A DNA stretch of 57,421 nucleotides from Nocardia ignorata NBRC 108230 (GTDB taxonomy: Bacteria > Actinomycetota > Actinomycetes > Mycobacteriales > Mycobacteriaceae): positions 1 through 57,421 of the forward strand of contig NZ_BDBI01000051.1 of the NCBI RefSeq assembly GCF_001612905.1. Direction: 5' to 3'. The notes under the pieces are model-generated. The model saw only the letters and a list, made by a program, of their open reading frames with translations, was not told the origin of the DNA and made no database searches. This document shows positions 11,301 through 20,123 of this stretch, piece after piece. Both the position numbers and the translations under genes were made by a program. Each line of letters starts with the position of its first letter. Within the stretch, counting starts at the first letter, position 1.

Positions 11301-11967
11301 CGATCGCGGTGCGGATGGCGGCCAGCGAGGCCGCACAGGCCGCGTCGACGGTGCAGTTCATGCCACCGAGCCCGAGCCGGTTCGCCACCCGGCCCGCCAC
11401 CACATTGGCGAGCAGGCCGGGGAAGGAGTTCTCCTCCCACGGCGCGAACGCGGCGACGAACCGGCGCGAGATCTCGCTGACGTCGCTCTCGGACAGTCCC
11501 ATCGACCGCCCCGCCTCCGCCAGCACCGGCGTCGACAGGCGCGCGGCCAGCGGGTGCATCAGCGGCACCGGGCCGGTGGTGCCGAGCACCACGCCGGTGC
11601 GCGCGGGGTCGTACCACTGCGAACCGGTCGCGCCGGCATCCGCCAGCAGGTCACGGGCCACCCCGAGACTCAGGGTCTGCATGGTGCTGGTGACCTCGAG
11701 CTGGTTCGGCGGCAGCCCGAACTCGAGCGGATCGAACGCGACATCGGGCAGGAAAGCGCCACGGCGCGAATAGGTCTTGTCCGGCGCCGAGCGGTCGGCG
11801 TCGTAGTAGTCGTCCAAGCTCCAGCGCGACGCGGGCACCTCGGAGGTGCAGTCGACGCCGTCGATGATGTTCTGCCAGTACTCGCGGTGGGTGTGTGCCT
11901 TGGGCAGCAGACCCGACATCCCGACAATGGCGATCGGGTCGCGTGCCAGGCGTCGTTCGACGGTCAC
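5314..11967 (-). CDS. pfaA: PfaA-like iterative polyketide/fatty acid synthase: KS-AT-ACP-ACP-KR-DH
   Basis: 2217-residue multidomain synthase starting with GTG at 11967 behind a GAGAGGAA site. Domains in order: ketosynthase (about 8-470) with active Cys211 in TVDAACAASL plus EAHATGTAVGD and a GHTKGAAG histidine; acyltransferase (about 565-860) with Ser662 in GHSFGEL; an Ala/Pro/Thr-rich linker (about 870-1250); two nearly identical ACPs, with phosphopantetheine serines Ser1278 and Ser1396 in LGVDSIKR; ketoreductase (Rossmann part about 1672-1870) with TGGARGV and Tyr1852 in QADYAAANEA; and a C-terminal DH-like domain with His1968 in IGDHIVLP. This order, including serial ACPs, is that of PfaA of PUFA and secondary-lipid synthases. 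There is one KS only and no thioesterase or phosphopantetheinyl transferase nearby. The product is unknown. Confidence 0.93.
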   Translation of the reverse strand: MTVERRLARDPIAIVGMSGLLPKAHTHREYWQNIIDGVDCTSEVPASRWSLDDYYDADRSAPDKTYSRRGAFLPDVAFDPLEFGLPPNQLEVTSTMQTLSLGVARDLLADAGATGSQWYDPARTGVVLGTTGPVPLMHPLAARLSTPVLAEAGRSMGLSESDVSEISRRFVAAFAPWEENSFPGLLANVVAGRVANRLGLGGMNCTVDAACAASLAAIRTAIAELQDGRADMMITGGVDTENSIFIYLCFSKVGALSPTGRISPFSAEADGTLLGEGITMLALRRLADARRDGNRIYAVIRGLGSSSDGRSKSIYAPRAEGQRVALDRAYADAECSPADVELIEAHATGTAVGDKTELTALKGLLAEASSETGFAALGSVKSQIGHTKGAAGTAGVMKLALALHQKVLPSTINVDAPNSEIDAARTPFYVNTRTRPWVRDPQRPVRRAAASAMGFGGTNFHIVLEEADQTRGQVLHRVPRAHLWHAPDVAALIDVVRSTPGSDGGDIPAGHARIGFVSVDEDTAADLRTLAVDELVRNPDAAQWDHPEGVYFRAAAVPDPKVGVLFAGQGSQYVDMGLDTVLNNPPVGAAFDEANAAFVGAEQRLGAVVFPPPAFTEQARAEQESALRRTEFAQPAIGALAAGQFRVLTEFGLRADGYLGHSFGELTALWASGALSTEDFFGLARARGAAMTVADDAEAGTMVAVNAARDEVAEVIADLDDVWICNHNAPDQIVVGGGPDGIAAFIARSSEKGWATRDLPVAAAFHTPYVAHAVTEFGAAVEEVDIVEPDARVYADTAGASYGADVAANRATLTAQLSRPVEFVDALRAMHADGCTIFVECGPKQVLTSLVRRTLGEDVIAFATDSGPIGNGDVALKRAAVRLAVLGIEMSGINRYAAPATEPTTPAADRMTVILSAPEYVPAARRAAYAEALSGVYRIQLAADTAPHSLADPEPVSALVDSPTASPRGGSTLPDVPATVPGSAVADSHAVVDDRTGTPSHPISESPAVSELSRHPSVPPLVEEQLVTIPADPLDTALVQHLDTHRQYLDGQLDLARGLAGALNTGAIDDRLLRAIEAVKDHGVAISESHSRASEVLAQLAEIEGGAAGSHSVTSYRATPPAVNAPAPTQALTAAPTQAPANGHLPAPAPLSSGTAPTNTVPGSVTPAASGTAYPMGHQASQDFTGASDTAPRAAGTVPIAQEHAGTSSAAAQTAAGTAGSDVQNSAVDTEQGAPGAETLNGETIRAALREVVADKTGYPVEMIDPAMDLEADLGVDSIKRVQVIGALQERFPSLPSLGPEQLGTLHTLDQIADLLATEASTTAADSSVVTGEPSGPAAPTGGSAADEVASADAGFTHSAETLRQALREVVADKTGYPVEMVDPAMDLEADLGVDSIKRVQVIGALQERFPTLPILGPEQLGTLRSLDQIVAELVGGDVHPKAEAAAETPRHVVELVELAPVDLAVEPYRPAGRALVVCLDESAETDVEAIEEALRALSWTVRRVEPGDDTGAADLCVVVAGVATEWAQAERILTETILVAGRVVPALRGATGRAGFVTVTRLDGHLGLRGDADPVHALLGGLGGVVKTLAAEEPTLFCRALDIAPAATPARVAQIVLEELCDAAIDTVEVGVDASGLRRTPVPSRHKPAVVTEIVSTAAGFGPTLLTEDDLLLVTGGARGVTATCVLALARHSAARFLLLGRTTLGEEPTWAAGVPDTDLKPAAVRALAGTGARPKDIERACGDIRAVREIRSTLATLGDRADYLAVDATDATALAEAVAPWRDQITGVVHGAGVLADSMIPDKTADSIARVLRPKLGGLAAVLAAVGEPKDLVLFTSVAGLFGNAGQADYAAANEALCRFAVSWRRRHPGHRVTAIDWGAWDGGMVTADLREHFRARGIPLLAPAAGAAAFTTQFTADRRPEPILLVGAATALSTGEHVPATVRARRDIAGLVDEPVIQAHRIGDHIVLPATFGLGAMIHLAERTRPGRTVVGVRDYQVLKGLVFDHPVTALEIELVPIDDLDGRTAVRATVFDGKLAHFRATLLLAANPDGGARQTIPAGPGTPADRIYRDAIQFHGPALQGLRAIRAESDSAIVLDCHLPTDPVAAGAYAGHLHDPVAADLILQGPPVLGHRLLGTACLPLGVGRIDYHHPLPTTEPFVLVVDNPRASRLEARIDATALSTDGTVLQRFSDVTVLTTPDLTDKFQTSVRKWTR

Positions 11968-11980
11968 GAAAGGGTTCCTC

Positions 11981-12589
11981 TCAGGCGGCGACAGTGGTGG
12001 CGGTGGCCGAGGCGATCAGTTCGGCCGCGGCGGCGGCGAACAGGCGGTGGCCCACCGGACTCGGGTGCAGACCGTCGGCGGTCCACACCTCGGGCCGGGC
12101 CCATTCGGGCCTGGCGGCGATATCGAGAAGCAGGGCGCCGGTGTCGTCGGTGACCCGGGCGAGGACATCGTTGGCGGCGGCGAAACGCTCGCGCAGCAGC
12201 GCACGGAAACCGTCCGGCACGGGCAGGCGGGCGGGAATATCGGGGTAACTCGCGGTGAACACCGTGGCTTCCCCGGCTCGCAAGGTGGTGAAGATGGTGT
12301 GCAGGTTGTCGGCGAAACGAGCCTCGTCATACGCGCTGACCAGGTCGTTCACGCCGACAACCACGCCGTAGAGGCCGGCCCGCGCCGCCGAGGTCGCCGG
12401 TGCGAGCTGGCTCGCGACGACGTCGCCGGTGGTGGCGCCGTGCGTGCCGAAGTTGCGAATCGTGGTTGGCCGCAACCCGAGCTGACCGCCGAGGCGGGAG
12501 ACCCAGCCCCGGTAGCCACCCGCCGCGGCGGGGTCGCCACGGCCCTCCACGAAGCTGTCTCCGAGCGCCGTCAGGCCGGCCGCGATCAC
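11981..12589 (-). CDS. SGNH/GDSL-family hydrolase
   Basis: 202 residues. The nucleophile block is GDSF (Ser12), followed by a GVND block and the C-terminal DGLHPSPVGH block that supplies Asp and His, so all catalytic elements of the SGNH fold are present. No signal peptide is seen, so it is probably cytoplasmic. It starts at a GTG overlapping the upstream stop (GTGA) and ends 13 bp before the synthase start, so it lies inside the operon. It may release or edit the acyl chain, since no thioesterase domain is present in the synthase (inference). It could instead act on an ester of the finished product. Confidence 0.88.
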   Translation of the reverse strand: MIAAGLTALGDSFVEGRGDPAAAGGYRGWVSRLGGQLGLRPTTIRNFGTHGATTGDVVASQLAPATSAARAGLYGVVVGVNDLVSAYDEARFADNLHTIFTTLRAGEATVFTASYPDIPARLPVPDGFRALLRERFAAANDVLARVTDDTGALLLDIAARPEWARPEVWTADGLHPSPVGHRLFAAAAAELIASATATTVAA

Positions 12590-13836
12590 GCCGACACCCC
12601 GGTATTCACCACGTGCCGGTCGGCGACCGGGAAGTCCACTTCCTCGTAGAGTGCGGTGAGCTCGGCCTCACCGAAGAATTTGTCCGGCGGGTACAGCCCG
12701 GCGATCAGCCCGAAGAACTTCTTCGAGTAGTGCTCGCTGCGGCTGGCCGCGCGGAACACCGAGTCGTAGTACGGGGTGAGGGTGAGTTCGGAGATCGACT
12801 GGGTGAGCTCGTAGGTGCTGGCGCTCTGGGCGTCGCGCTCACGCTGGTACTCCGGCAGGGTCTCCTCGAAGGGCCGTGCACCCGAGAGGGTTTCGTGCAC
12901 CAGATCGGCCAGCAGCTGGCCGTACTTGAAGGCGTCGGTGATGCCCCAGCCGGTGAACGGGTCCTTGTGGTAGCCCGCGTCGCCGACCAGCGCCCAGCCG
13001 GGACCGAAGGACTGGCGACGGTAGTTGTCGGGGTAGAGCATCGGCCGGAACGGCTCGACCCGCTTGCCGGTCTCGCGCAACCGCGCGCCGATCTCCGGGT
13101 CGATCTGCTCGACGATCTCCTGCACGCCGGCATCGGGATCGGCGCGGAAGTCACGGAACCGGTCGCGCTTGCGCATGACCGCTACCAGGGCCAGGCCGTC
13201 GTTGGTCGGCCAGGAGGCGAACTGCTGCTCACCGAACCCGGTGCGGTGGTGCATGCCCCAGTCCACGCCCTCGTAGTACGAGTAGTAGACGAAGCAGGCC
13301 GCGGGCGAACCCTCGTAGGTGGCCGCGCCGACCTCCTTGGCGACGATCGAGTTCGAACCGTCCGCGCCGACGACCAGTTTCGCGCGGAATTCCTGCTCGG
13401 GACCCTCGCCGACGCGGCCACGGATACCGGCGACCCGGTCACCGTCGCGCAGCAGACCGGTGACGGTGAAGCCCTCGATCACCTCGGCGCCGGACTCGCC
13501 CGCCGCGTCGACCAGGATCTTGTCCAGGACGGTGCGGCGGGGGCAGTAGACGGCGTCGATGCCGTCGGCCGAGGGATCGGCCATGCCCGGGATCTCGATG
13601 TCGGTGTAGGTGAAGTTCAGGTGCCGGATCGGCGGGCAGCCGGTGGCCACCACCGTGTCCAGCAGACCCCAGGACTTCAGAAAGCCGAGACCGGCCTGGT
13701 GGATGTAGTGCGTGGACGGGGTGTCGCTGGGAAAACTCGCGCGATCCACGGCGAGCACGCGGTGGCCCTGACGGGCCAGCAGCATGGCCAGGGGCGAACC
13801 CGCGACCCGGGTTCCGACGACGATGACGTCATACAT
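12586..13836 (-). CDS. FAD-dependent oxidoreductase (group A monooxygenase / geranylgeranyl-reductase-like fold)
   Basis: 416 residues from the ATG at 13836. The N-terminus MYDVIVVGTRVAGSPLA is the ADP-binding Rossmann motif at the proper distance from the start; an upstream in-frame extension lacks similarity. GADGSNS is the DG motif, and ALVGDAGYHKDPFTGWGI is the second FAD-binding (GD) motif of p-hydroxybenzoate-hydroxylase-fold enzymes. I see no WxWxIP halogenase motif. It sits between the acyl-CoA ligase (141 bp upstream) and the GDSL hydrolase (4-bp overlap), so it is likely a tailoring enzyme that oxidises or saturates the lipid or polyketide. Whether it hydroxylates, epoxidises or reduces cannot be told from sequence. 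Confidence 0.85.
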   Translation of the reverse strand: MYDVIVVGTRVAGSPLAMLLARQGHRVLAVDRASFPSDTPSTHYIHQAGLGFLKSWGLLDTVVATGCPPIRHLNFTYTDIEIPGMADPSADGIDAVYCPRRTVLDKILVDAAGESGAEVIEGFTVTGLLRDGDRVAGIRGRVGEGPEQEFRAKLVVGADGSNSIVAKEVGAATYEGSPAACFVYYSYYEGVDWGMHHRTGFGEQQFASWPTNDGLALVAVMRKRDRFRDFRADPDAGVQEIVEQIDPEIGARLRETGKRVEPFRPMLYPDNYRRQSFGPGWALVGDAGYHKDPFTGWGITDAFKYGQLLADLVHETLSGARPFEETLPEYQRERDAQSASTYELTQSISELTLTPYYDSVFRAASRSEHYSKKFFGLIAGLYPPDKFFGEAELTALYEEVDFPVADRHVVNTGVSA

Positions 13837-13977
13837 GATGTGATCACTTTCGGTGGTCGAATTCCGATTTCGAGTCTGTCGCCGGTGGAATACGGAAACC
13901 ACTGGGGCCACCGCAATTCATCGGCCGATCGGTCCCGGCTATCGTCGGCGGGACCGGTGGGAGAATTTCGTGTCGCG

Positions 13978-15642
<1,665 letters not shown>

Positions 15643-15729
15643 GAATCGAATTCTTCACGGCGTCAACCATTCCCGTCGCTGCCGCACTCGCTGTTCCTAC
15701 CGCACGAAAGTCATGTCCTATCGAGGGGT

Positions 15730-16653
15730 TCAGGCCGACAATGCGCGGACATCATCGAGTTGTGCCGATTCGACGCATTCCAGGAACAACGCGACCGCGG
15801 GATTCGGTTCGTCGGCCCGCCAGACGGCGTGCAAATCCAGAGTCGGCACCGGATCGAATAATTTCACCGCCACCGAACTACTGCCCGGCACACCCATTCC
15901 CATCGAAATCGCGCGCGGCAGCGAGGCGAACCCGACGAGTGGTCGCACCGAGACCATGTGCGCGGTCGCGCCGGGGTCGTCGGCCGAATGCGTGACATTG
16001 AGTGAGATCCTGGTTTCGGCCGCCGACCGCAGGATGGTGTCGTACATCGCCGGACACTGTTCGCGCGCGAACAGCACGCAATCCTGACTCTGTAGTTCCG
16101 CGAAGGGGACACCTGGCCGGTCGGCCCACCGATGTCGGCGCCCGACGACCGCGACGAGCGGAACCCGGTGCAGCAGGCGGCGATAGCGGAAATCGGCGGT
16201 ACTGGGATGCCCGTAGACCAGGGCCACATCGAGGGAACCGTCGGCGAGGGCGGCCAGCTGGGGGCCGGTCCGCTTCTCCCACAGCGACACCACGATGTCG
16301 GGGTGCCGTTCGGTCATCCTGGTGAGTGCCTCCGGCAGCACATGTCTGCTGGCGGGCAGGTTGTAGCCGATGCTGAGGCTGCCCGCCCTGCCCTCGGCGG
16401 TGGCCTTGGCCGCCTGGGCGGCGCGGTCGAGCTGAGCGACGATCAGGCGGGCCTGGCTTTCGAACTCGCGCCCAGCGGGGGTCAGCCGGACCTCGTGGGA
16501 GTTCCGGGCGACGAGCTGGACGCCGAGCGATTTCTCCAGCTTCTGCAGCTGGGCACTGAGACTTGGTTGGGTCAGATGGAGGCGCTGCGCTGCGCGACCG
16601 AAATGCAACTCTTCGGCGATGGTGATAAACGAAACGAGATGTCGGAATTCCAT
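15730..16653 (-). CDS. LysR-family transcriptional regulator
   Basis: 307 residues. The winged helix-turn-helix occupies residues 1-60 (HFGRAAQRLHLTQPSLSAQL, the canonical LysR recognition helix), followed by a two-lobe periplasmic-binding-like effector domain. The ATG at 16653 directly precedes the HTH and has an AAGGAG site; longer readings lack RBS support. It lies upstream of and in the same direction as the acyl-CoA ligase and synthase genes, so it is the best candidate local regulator. The 9-mer CCTCGATAG (read on the minus strand) occurs in front of both this gene (16683-16691) and the ligase (15718-15726) and may be part of its binding site (weak inference). Confidence 0.93.
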   Translation of the reverse strand: MEFRHLVSFITIAEELHFGRAAQRLHLTQPSLSAQLQKLEKSLGVQLVARNSHEVRLTPAGREFESQARLIVAQLDRAAQAAKATAEGRAGSLSIGYNLPASRHVLPEALTRMTERHPDIVVSLWEKRTGPQLAALADGSLDVALVYGHPSTADFRYRRLLHRVPLVAVVGRRHRWADRPGVPFAELQSQDCVLFAREQCPAMYDTILRSAAETRISLNVTHSADDPGATAHMVSVRPLVGFASLPRAISMGMGVPGSSSVAVKLFDPVPTLDLHAVWRADEPNPAVALFLECVESAQLDDVRALSA

Positions 16654-16760
16654 GACGCCGGCTCCTTCCGAGTACCACCACGCTATCGAGGCCGGATAAC
16701 CGGTGATGAATAGCGGTCGCCGCGCGGATTGCCGGTCGGTGAACCTGGCCGCGCCGCTTC

Positions 16761-18494
16761 CTAGGGGGCCGGGTTCGCTGCGTTCATCACCGCCTCGAGC
16801 GACGCGGCGACGGGCGAGGCGTCGAGGCCGAATGCCCATCCGGTTCGGCCCGCGGCTCGATACTCGACGTAGCTCGCGGCGGTGCCGTCAGCGGCGGCGT
16901 GCTGGGTGAGGCCGAGGATCTCGATGGAGTCGGCAGTCTCGGCGAGGGCGGTGATCAGGGCATCGACCGGGCTCGCCTCGTGGGTCGAGTGGTGTTCGGT
17001 GCCGTGCACGTCCAGGACGATTTCGGTGGTTCCGTCGACAAATTTCCACTGTACCAGGGTGATTCGACGCTCGTCGGCGGTGTAGCTCTGCGCGAACAGG
17101 GCGCGGAGTTCATCGGCGCTGACCTCCGCGCCGGTGTCGTCGGTGTACTCCTGCACCCGCTGCGCGAAGTCGATCTGCAGGCGGCGCGGCAGTTCGAGAC
17201 CGTATTCGGTGTGCAACAGGTAGGCGATGCCGCCCTTGCCGGACTGTGAGTTGACCCGGATCACGGCATCGTAGGAGCGGCCGAGGTCGGTGGGGTCGAT
17301 CGGCAGATACGGCACCCGCCATTCCGATTCGCGCTCGTGTATGCCGAGGGCCGCTGCCCGCTCACGATGCTCGGCCATGCCTTTGCCGATCGCGTCCTGG
17401 TGGGTACCGGAAAACGCCGTGTGTACAAGATCGCCCACGTACGGGTGCCTTTCGTGGACGGGCAGACACGTGCAGTACTCGACCGTGCGGCGGATCTCGT
17501 CGATATCGGAGAAGTCGATCATCGGGTCGACCCCTTGGGCGTGCAGGTTCAGCGCCAGGGTGGCGATATCGACATTCCCGGTGCGCTCACCATTGCCGAA
17601 GACGCAGCCCTCCACCCGTTGGGCACCGGCCAGGACGGCCAGTTCGGCGCAGGCGATACCGGTCCCCCGATCGTTGTGCGGGTGCACCGACAGGATCACC
17701 GCGTCCCGCCGGGCGAGATTGCGGTGCATGTATTCGATCTGGTCGGCGTAGACGTTCGGCGTCGCCACCTCCACGGTCGCGGGCAGATTCAGCGTGACGG
17801 GGCGCTGTGGGGTCGCCTCCCACAACTCGGTGACGGCGTCGCAGATCTCGAGGGCGAAATCCGGTTCGGTCAGGTTGAACACTTCCGGCGAGAACTGGAA
17901 CCGGACATTCGGCAGCTCGCCTGCCAGTTCCAGGACACCGCGGGCGCCGGTGACGATCAGCTCGCGCAGCTGCTTCCTGTCCTTGCCGAGAACCACCTCG
18001 CGCCAGACCGGCGCCGTGGCCGTGTACAGGTGGATGATCACGTCGTTGGTGATGCCGCGGACCGACTCGACGGTCCGTGCGATCAGGTCGCGACGCGCCG
18101 GGGTGAACACGACCAGTGCCACATCCGGCGGCGCGATGGGGTACTCGGCCAGCAGGCGTACGAAGTCGAAGTCGGTTCGCGACGCGGACGGGTAGCCGAC
18201 CTCGATCTCCTTGTAGCCCATGGTGACCAGGAGTTCGAAGAACCGGCGTTTGCGCGCCGGGTCCATCGGTTCGGCCAGTGCCTGGTTGCCGTCGCGCAGG
18301 TCGACCGGGACCCACAGTGGCGCGGTGGTGATCCGTGCGCTCGGCCAGTCGCGATGCCCGGCAGGCACTTTCACGCGACGGTGGACATCTCGATATCGAT
18401 ACGACGGCATCGCCGAGTGACGTTGCCGGTTCCATGCGGGCGCACCATCGGCAAGAGGACCCGAAGGTGTTGTCAGGGTGGGGAATTCGGTCAT
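16761..18494 (-). CDS. leuA: 2-isopropylmalate synthase (long actinobacterial form)
   Basis: 577 residues from the ATG at 18494 (MTEFPTL). It catalyses acetyl-CoA + 2-ketoisovalerate condensation, the first committed step of leucine synthesis. The HMGL-like TIM barrel shows PVDLRDGNQAL at the start, the metal-binding HPHNDRGTG and GNGERTGNVDI. The C-terminal ~130 residues form the LeuA allosteric leucine-binding domain. The N-terminal extension with YRYRDVHRRVKVP is typical of actinobacterial LeuA. An upstream leader peptide and pseudoknot indicate leucine-responsive control. It is a housekeeping gene and marks the boundary of the lipid locus. Confidence 0.96.
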   Translation of the reverse strand: MTEFPTLTTPSGPLADGAPAWNRQRHSAMPSYRYRDVHRRVKVPAGHRDWPSARITTAPLWVPVDLRDGNQALAEPMDPARKRRFFELLVTMGYKEIEVGYPSASRTDFDFVRLLAEYPIAPPDVALVVFTPARRDLIARTVESVRGITNDVIIHLYTATAPVWREVVLGKDRKQLRELIVTGARGVLELAGELPNVRFQFSPEVFNLTEPDFALEICDAVTELWEATPQRPVTLNLPATVEVATPNVYADQIEYMHRNLARRDAVILSVHPHNDRGTGIACAELAVLAGAQRVEGCVFGNGERTGNVDIATLALNLHAQGVDPMIDFSDIDEIRRTVEYCTCLPVHERHPYVGDLVHTAFSGTHQDAIGKGMAEHRERAAALGIHERESEWRVPYLPIDPTDLGRSYDAVIRVNSQSGKGGIAYLLHTEYGLELPRRLQIDFAQRVQEYTDDTGAEVSADELRALFAQSYTADERRITLVQWKFVDGTTEIVLDVHGTEHHSTHEASPVDALITALAETADSIEILGLTQHAAADGTAASYVEYRAAGRTGWAFGLDASPVAASLEAVMNAANPAP

Positions 18495-18537
18495 GACTTG
18501 CTCTACTTCCCGGCCATCCAGGGCCGAAGACGACGGA

Positions 18538-18593
18538 GACCGGCCACGACGGAGCCCCACGGCGGGGCGGCCGGTCGTCAGGCCCCGCCGTGG
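18538..18593 (-). promoter_or_regulatory. LEU-element-type pseudoknot between leader peptide and leuA
   Basis: Stem 1 is a perfect 11-bp pairing of 18583-18593 with 18557-18567 (CCACGGCGGGG and its complement), overlapping the end of the leader peptide coding sequence. Its 15-base loop holds GGCCGGTC (18569-18576), which pairs perfectly over 8 bp with GACCGGCC at 18538-18545 downstream of stem 1. That arrangement is an H-type pseudoknot. A conserved pseudoknot called the LEU element is described upstream of leuA in most actinobacteria. Leucyl-tRNA-dependent stalling on the leader would melt stem 1 and alter access to the leuA start about 45 bases downstream (inference). Confidence 0.85.
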
Positions 18594-18622
18594 CGGCCGA
18601 GGAGGAGCGCGGTGTAGGTCAT
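18578..18622 (-). CDS. leuA leader peptide MTYTALLLGRHGGA
   Basis: A 14-codon reading frame, ATG at 18622 and TGA at 18578-18580, about 85 bases upstream of leuA on the same strand. It contains three consecutive CTC leucine codons immediately before the base-paired 3' part. Length, the Leu run and its overlap with the pseudoknot stem are the hallmarks of a ribosome-mediated attenuation leader. Its product itself probably has no function. Confidence 0.85.
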   Translation of the reverse strand: MTYTALLLGRHGGA

Positions 18623-18672
18623 GATGGGTACACTTCTACCACAACTCCTCAGACAAGTAGAGAGGTCCTCGG

Positions 18673-19344
18673 GTGATACCGCAGGTAAGGCGCCAGCCAC
18701 TGGCGGCACAAGCGGCCGAACTGCTGCTCGCGCGGATCCGGGCGGGCGAGTGGCCCTTGGGTCATCGATTACCGGGCGAGACCTTGCTCGCCGCCCAGTT
18801 GGGAGTCGGGCGGTCGACCGTGCGTGAGGCGATCCGGGAACTCGCGGGCAAAGGCGTGCTCGACAGCAGGCAGGGCGCCGGCGTGTTCGTCACCGCGCTC
18901 GACGTGACCGAGGACTGGGATGTGGTGCTGCGTGGCGCCACCATCGTCGCGGTGATCGAGGCCCGCATCGCCATCGAGGCAGAGGCCGCGGCCCTCGCCG
19001 CCGAACGACGGACGCCCGCCGATCTGCGGGCCATCCGGCGAACCCTGGCGGAACGCCGCGTCGAAGGTCGGCCCGTCGCCGATCACGTCGATGCAGACAT
19101 GGCCTTCCACCGTGCGGTCGTCGTCGCCGCGCACAACGATGTCCTCACCCAGCTTTTCGACAGCCTTCTTCCGCGTCTGCGTCTGGCCATGATCGACATG
19201 CTCGAGCTTCGCCCGGTCCGCTCGGAGCAGGACGACCAGCACGCGCACGAGCAACTCGCGCAGGCGATCGCAGACCGAACACCTACCGCAGCAGCAGAAT
19301 TCAGCCGCGCCCACCTTTCCGCCCTGAAGGAGGCCTTCACATGA
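18673..19344 (+). CDS. GntR-family regulator, FadR/FCD subfamily
   Basis: 223 residues. The N-terminal winged helix (about 8-75) contains RLPGETLLAAQLGVGRSTVR, the standard GntR HTH, with AIRELAGKGVLDSRQGAGVFV as wing. The C-terminal all-helical FCD effector domain has the metal-ligand pattern (D/H) with HVDADMAFHRAVV and a late AHEQLAQAI. It starts with GTG at 18673 behind AGAGG. Only 50 bp separate it from the leuA leader peptide start on the opposite strand, so divergent promoters must be compressed or overlapping. The stop overlaps the next ATG by 4 bp, so it is coupled to the ABC ATPase. Confidence 0.92.
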   Translation: MIPQVRRQPLAAQAAELLLARIRAGEWPLGHRLPGETLLAAQLGVGRSTVREAIRELAGKGVLDSRQGAGVFVTALDVTEDWDVVLRGATIVAVIEARIAIEAEAAALAAERRTPADLRAIRRTLAERRVEGRPVADHVDADMAFHRAVVVAAHNDVLTQLFDSLLPRLRLAMIDMLELRPVRSEQDDQHAHEQLAQAIADRTPTAAAEFSRAHLSALKEAFT

Positions 19345-20123
19345 CCGGCAGCCCCGTGATCGAACTGGACGATGTGACCTTCCGCCGGGACGGCAAGAAG
19401 ATCATCAACGGGATCTCGCTGACGGTGCGCGCCGGGGAGCACTGGGCGCTCCTGGGGCCCAACGGCGCAGGCAAGAGCACGCTGCTGGGATTCTGCGGTG
19501 CTGTCACCTTTCCGACGACGGGGATCGTGCGGGTGCTCGGGGCGCAGTTCGGGCGGGTCGAGTTGGCTCGGCTGCGGCGCTCGATCGGGCATGTGAACCC
19601 GCGGCATCGGCTGCCGCATGCCCTCTCGGTGCGCGAGGTCGTGCTCACCGGCATCACGGGCACGATCGACACCCCGATGCGCTGGTCACCGAGTTCCGGC
19701 GACCTGGAGCGCGCCGAGCGGATCATCGACACTCTCGGCCTGTCCGGCAAGGCCGACGACCTGTGGCCCACCCTTTCCCAGGGTGAGCGCGGCCGCACCC
19801 TCATCGCCCGGGCATTGATCAGCGACCCGCGGGTCCTGCTCCTGGACGAGCCGTCCACCGGCCTCGACCTGGCCGCCCGCGAACAACTGCTCACCACTCT
19901 GGACAGCCTCGACCGAACCCACCCAGAAGTCGCCTCGATCCTGGTCACCCACCACCTCGAGGAACTACCGAGCACCACCACCCACGCCCTGCTCATCGCC
20001 GACGGTCACACCGTCGCCGCAGGCCCGGCCACCCAGGTCATCACCACCGACCACGTCTCGACGGCCTTCGCCCACCCGATCGAAGTCCGCTACGACGGAC
20101 GCTGGAGCGCCCGAGCCCGCTGA
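19341..20123 (+). CDS. ABC transporter-type ATPase, stand-alone
   Basis: 260-residue ABC ATPase: Walker A GPNGAGKST at 39-47, signature LSQGERGR at 145-152 (divergent from LSGGQ), Walker B VLLLDE ending in Glu170, and switch histidine in VTHH (His204). No permease or substrate-binding gene is adjacent. Its partner must be elsewhere, or it serves a non-transport role. It is translationally coupled to the upstream FCD regulator (ATGA). The 3' end overlaps the convergent chitin-binding gene by 34 bp. The substrate is unknown. Confidence 0.92.
   Translation: MTGSPVIELDDVTFRRDGKKIINGISLTVRAGEHWALLGPNGAGKSTLLGFCGAVTFPTTGIVRVLGAQFGRVELARLRRSIGHVNPRHRLPHALSVREVVLTGITGTIDTPMRWSPSSGDLERAERIIDTLGLSGKADDLWPTLSQGERGRTLIARALISDPRVLLLDEPSTGLDLAAREQLLTTLDSLDRTHPEVASILVTHHLEELPSTTTHALLIADGHTVAAGPATQVITTDHVSTAFAHPIEVRYDGRWSARAR

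Noticed and set aside
12586..13836. Flavin-dependent halogenase in the lipid locus
   Set aside because: The PHBH-type fold is present but no WxWxIP halogenase motif is visible.
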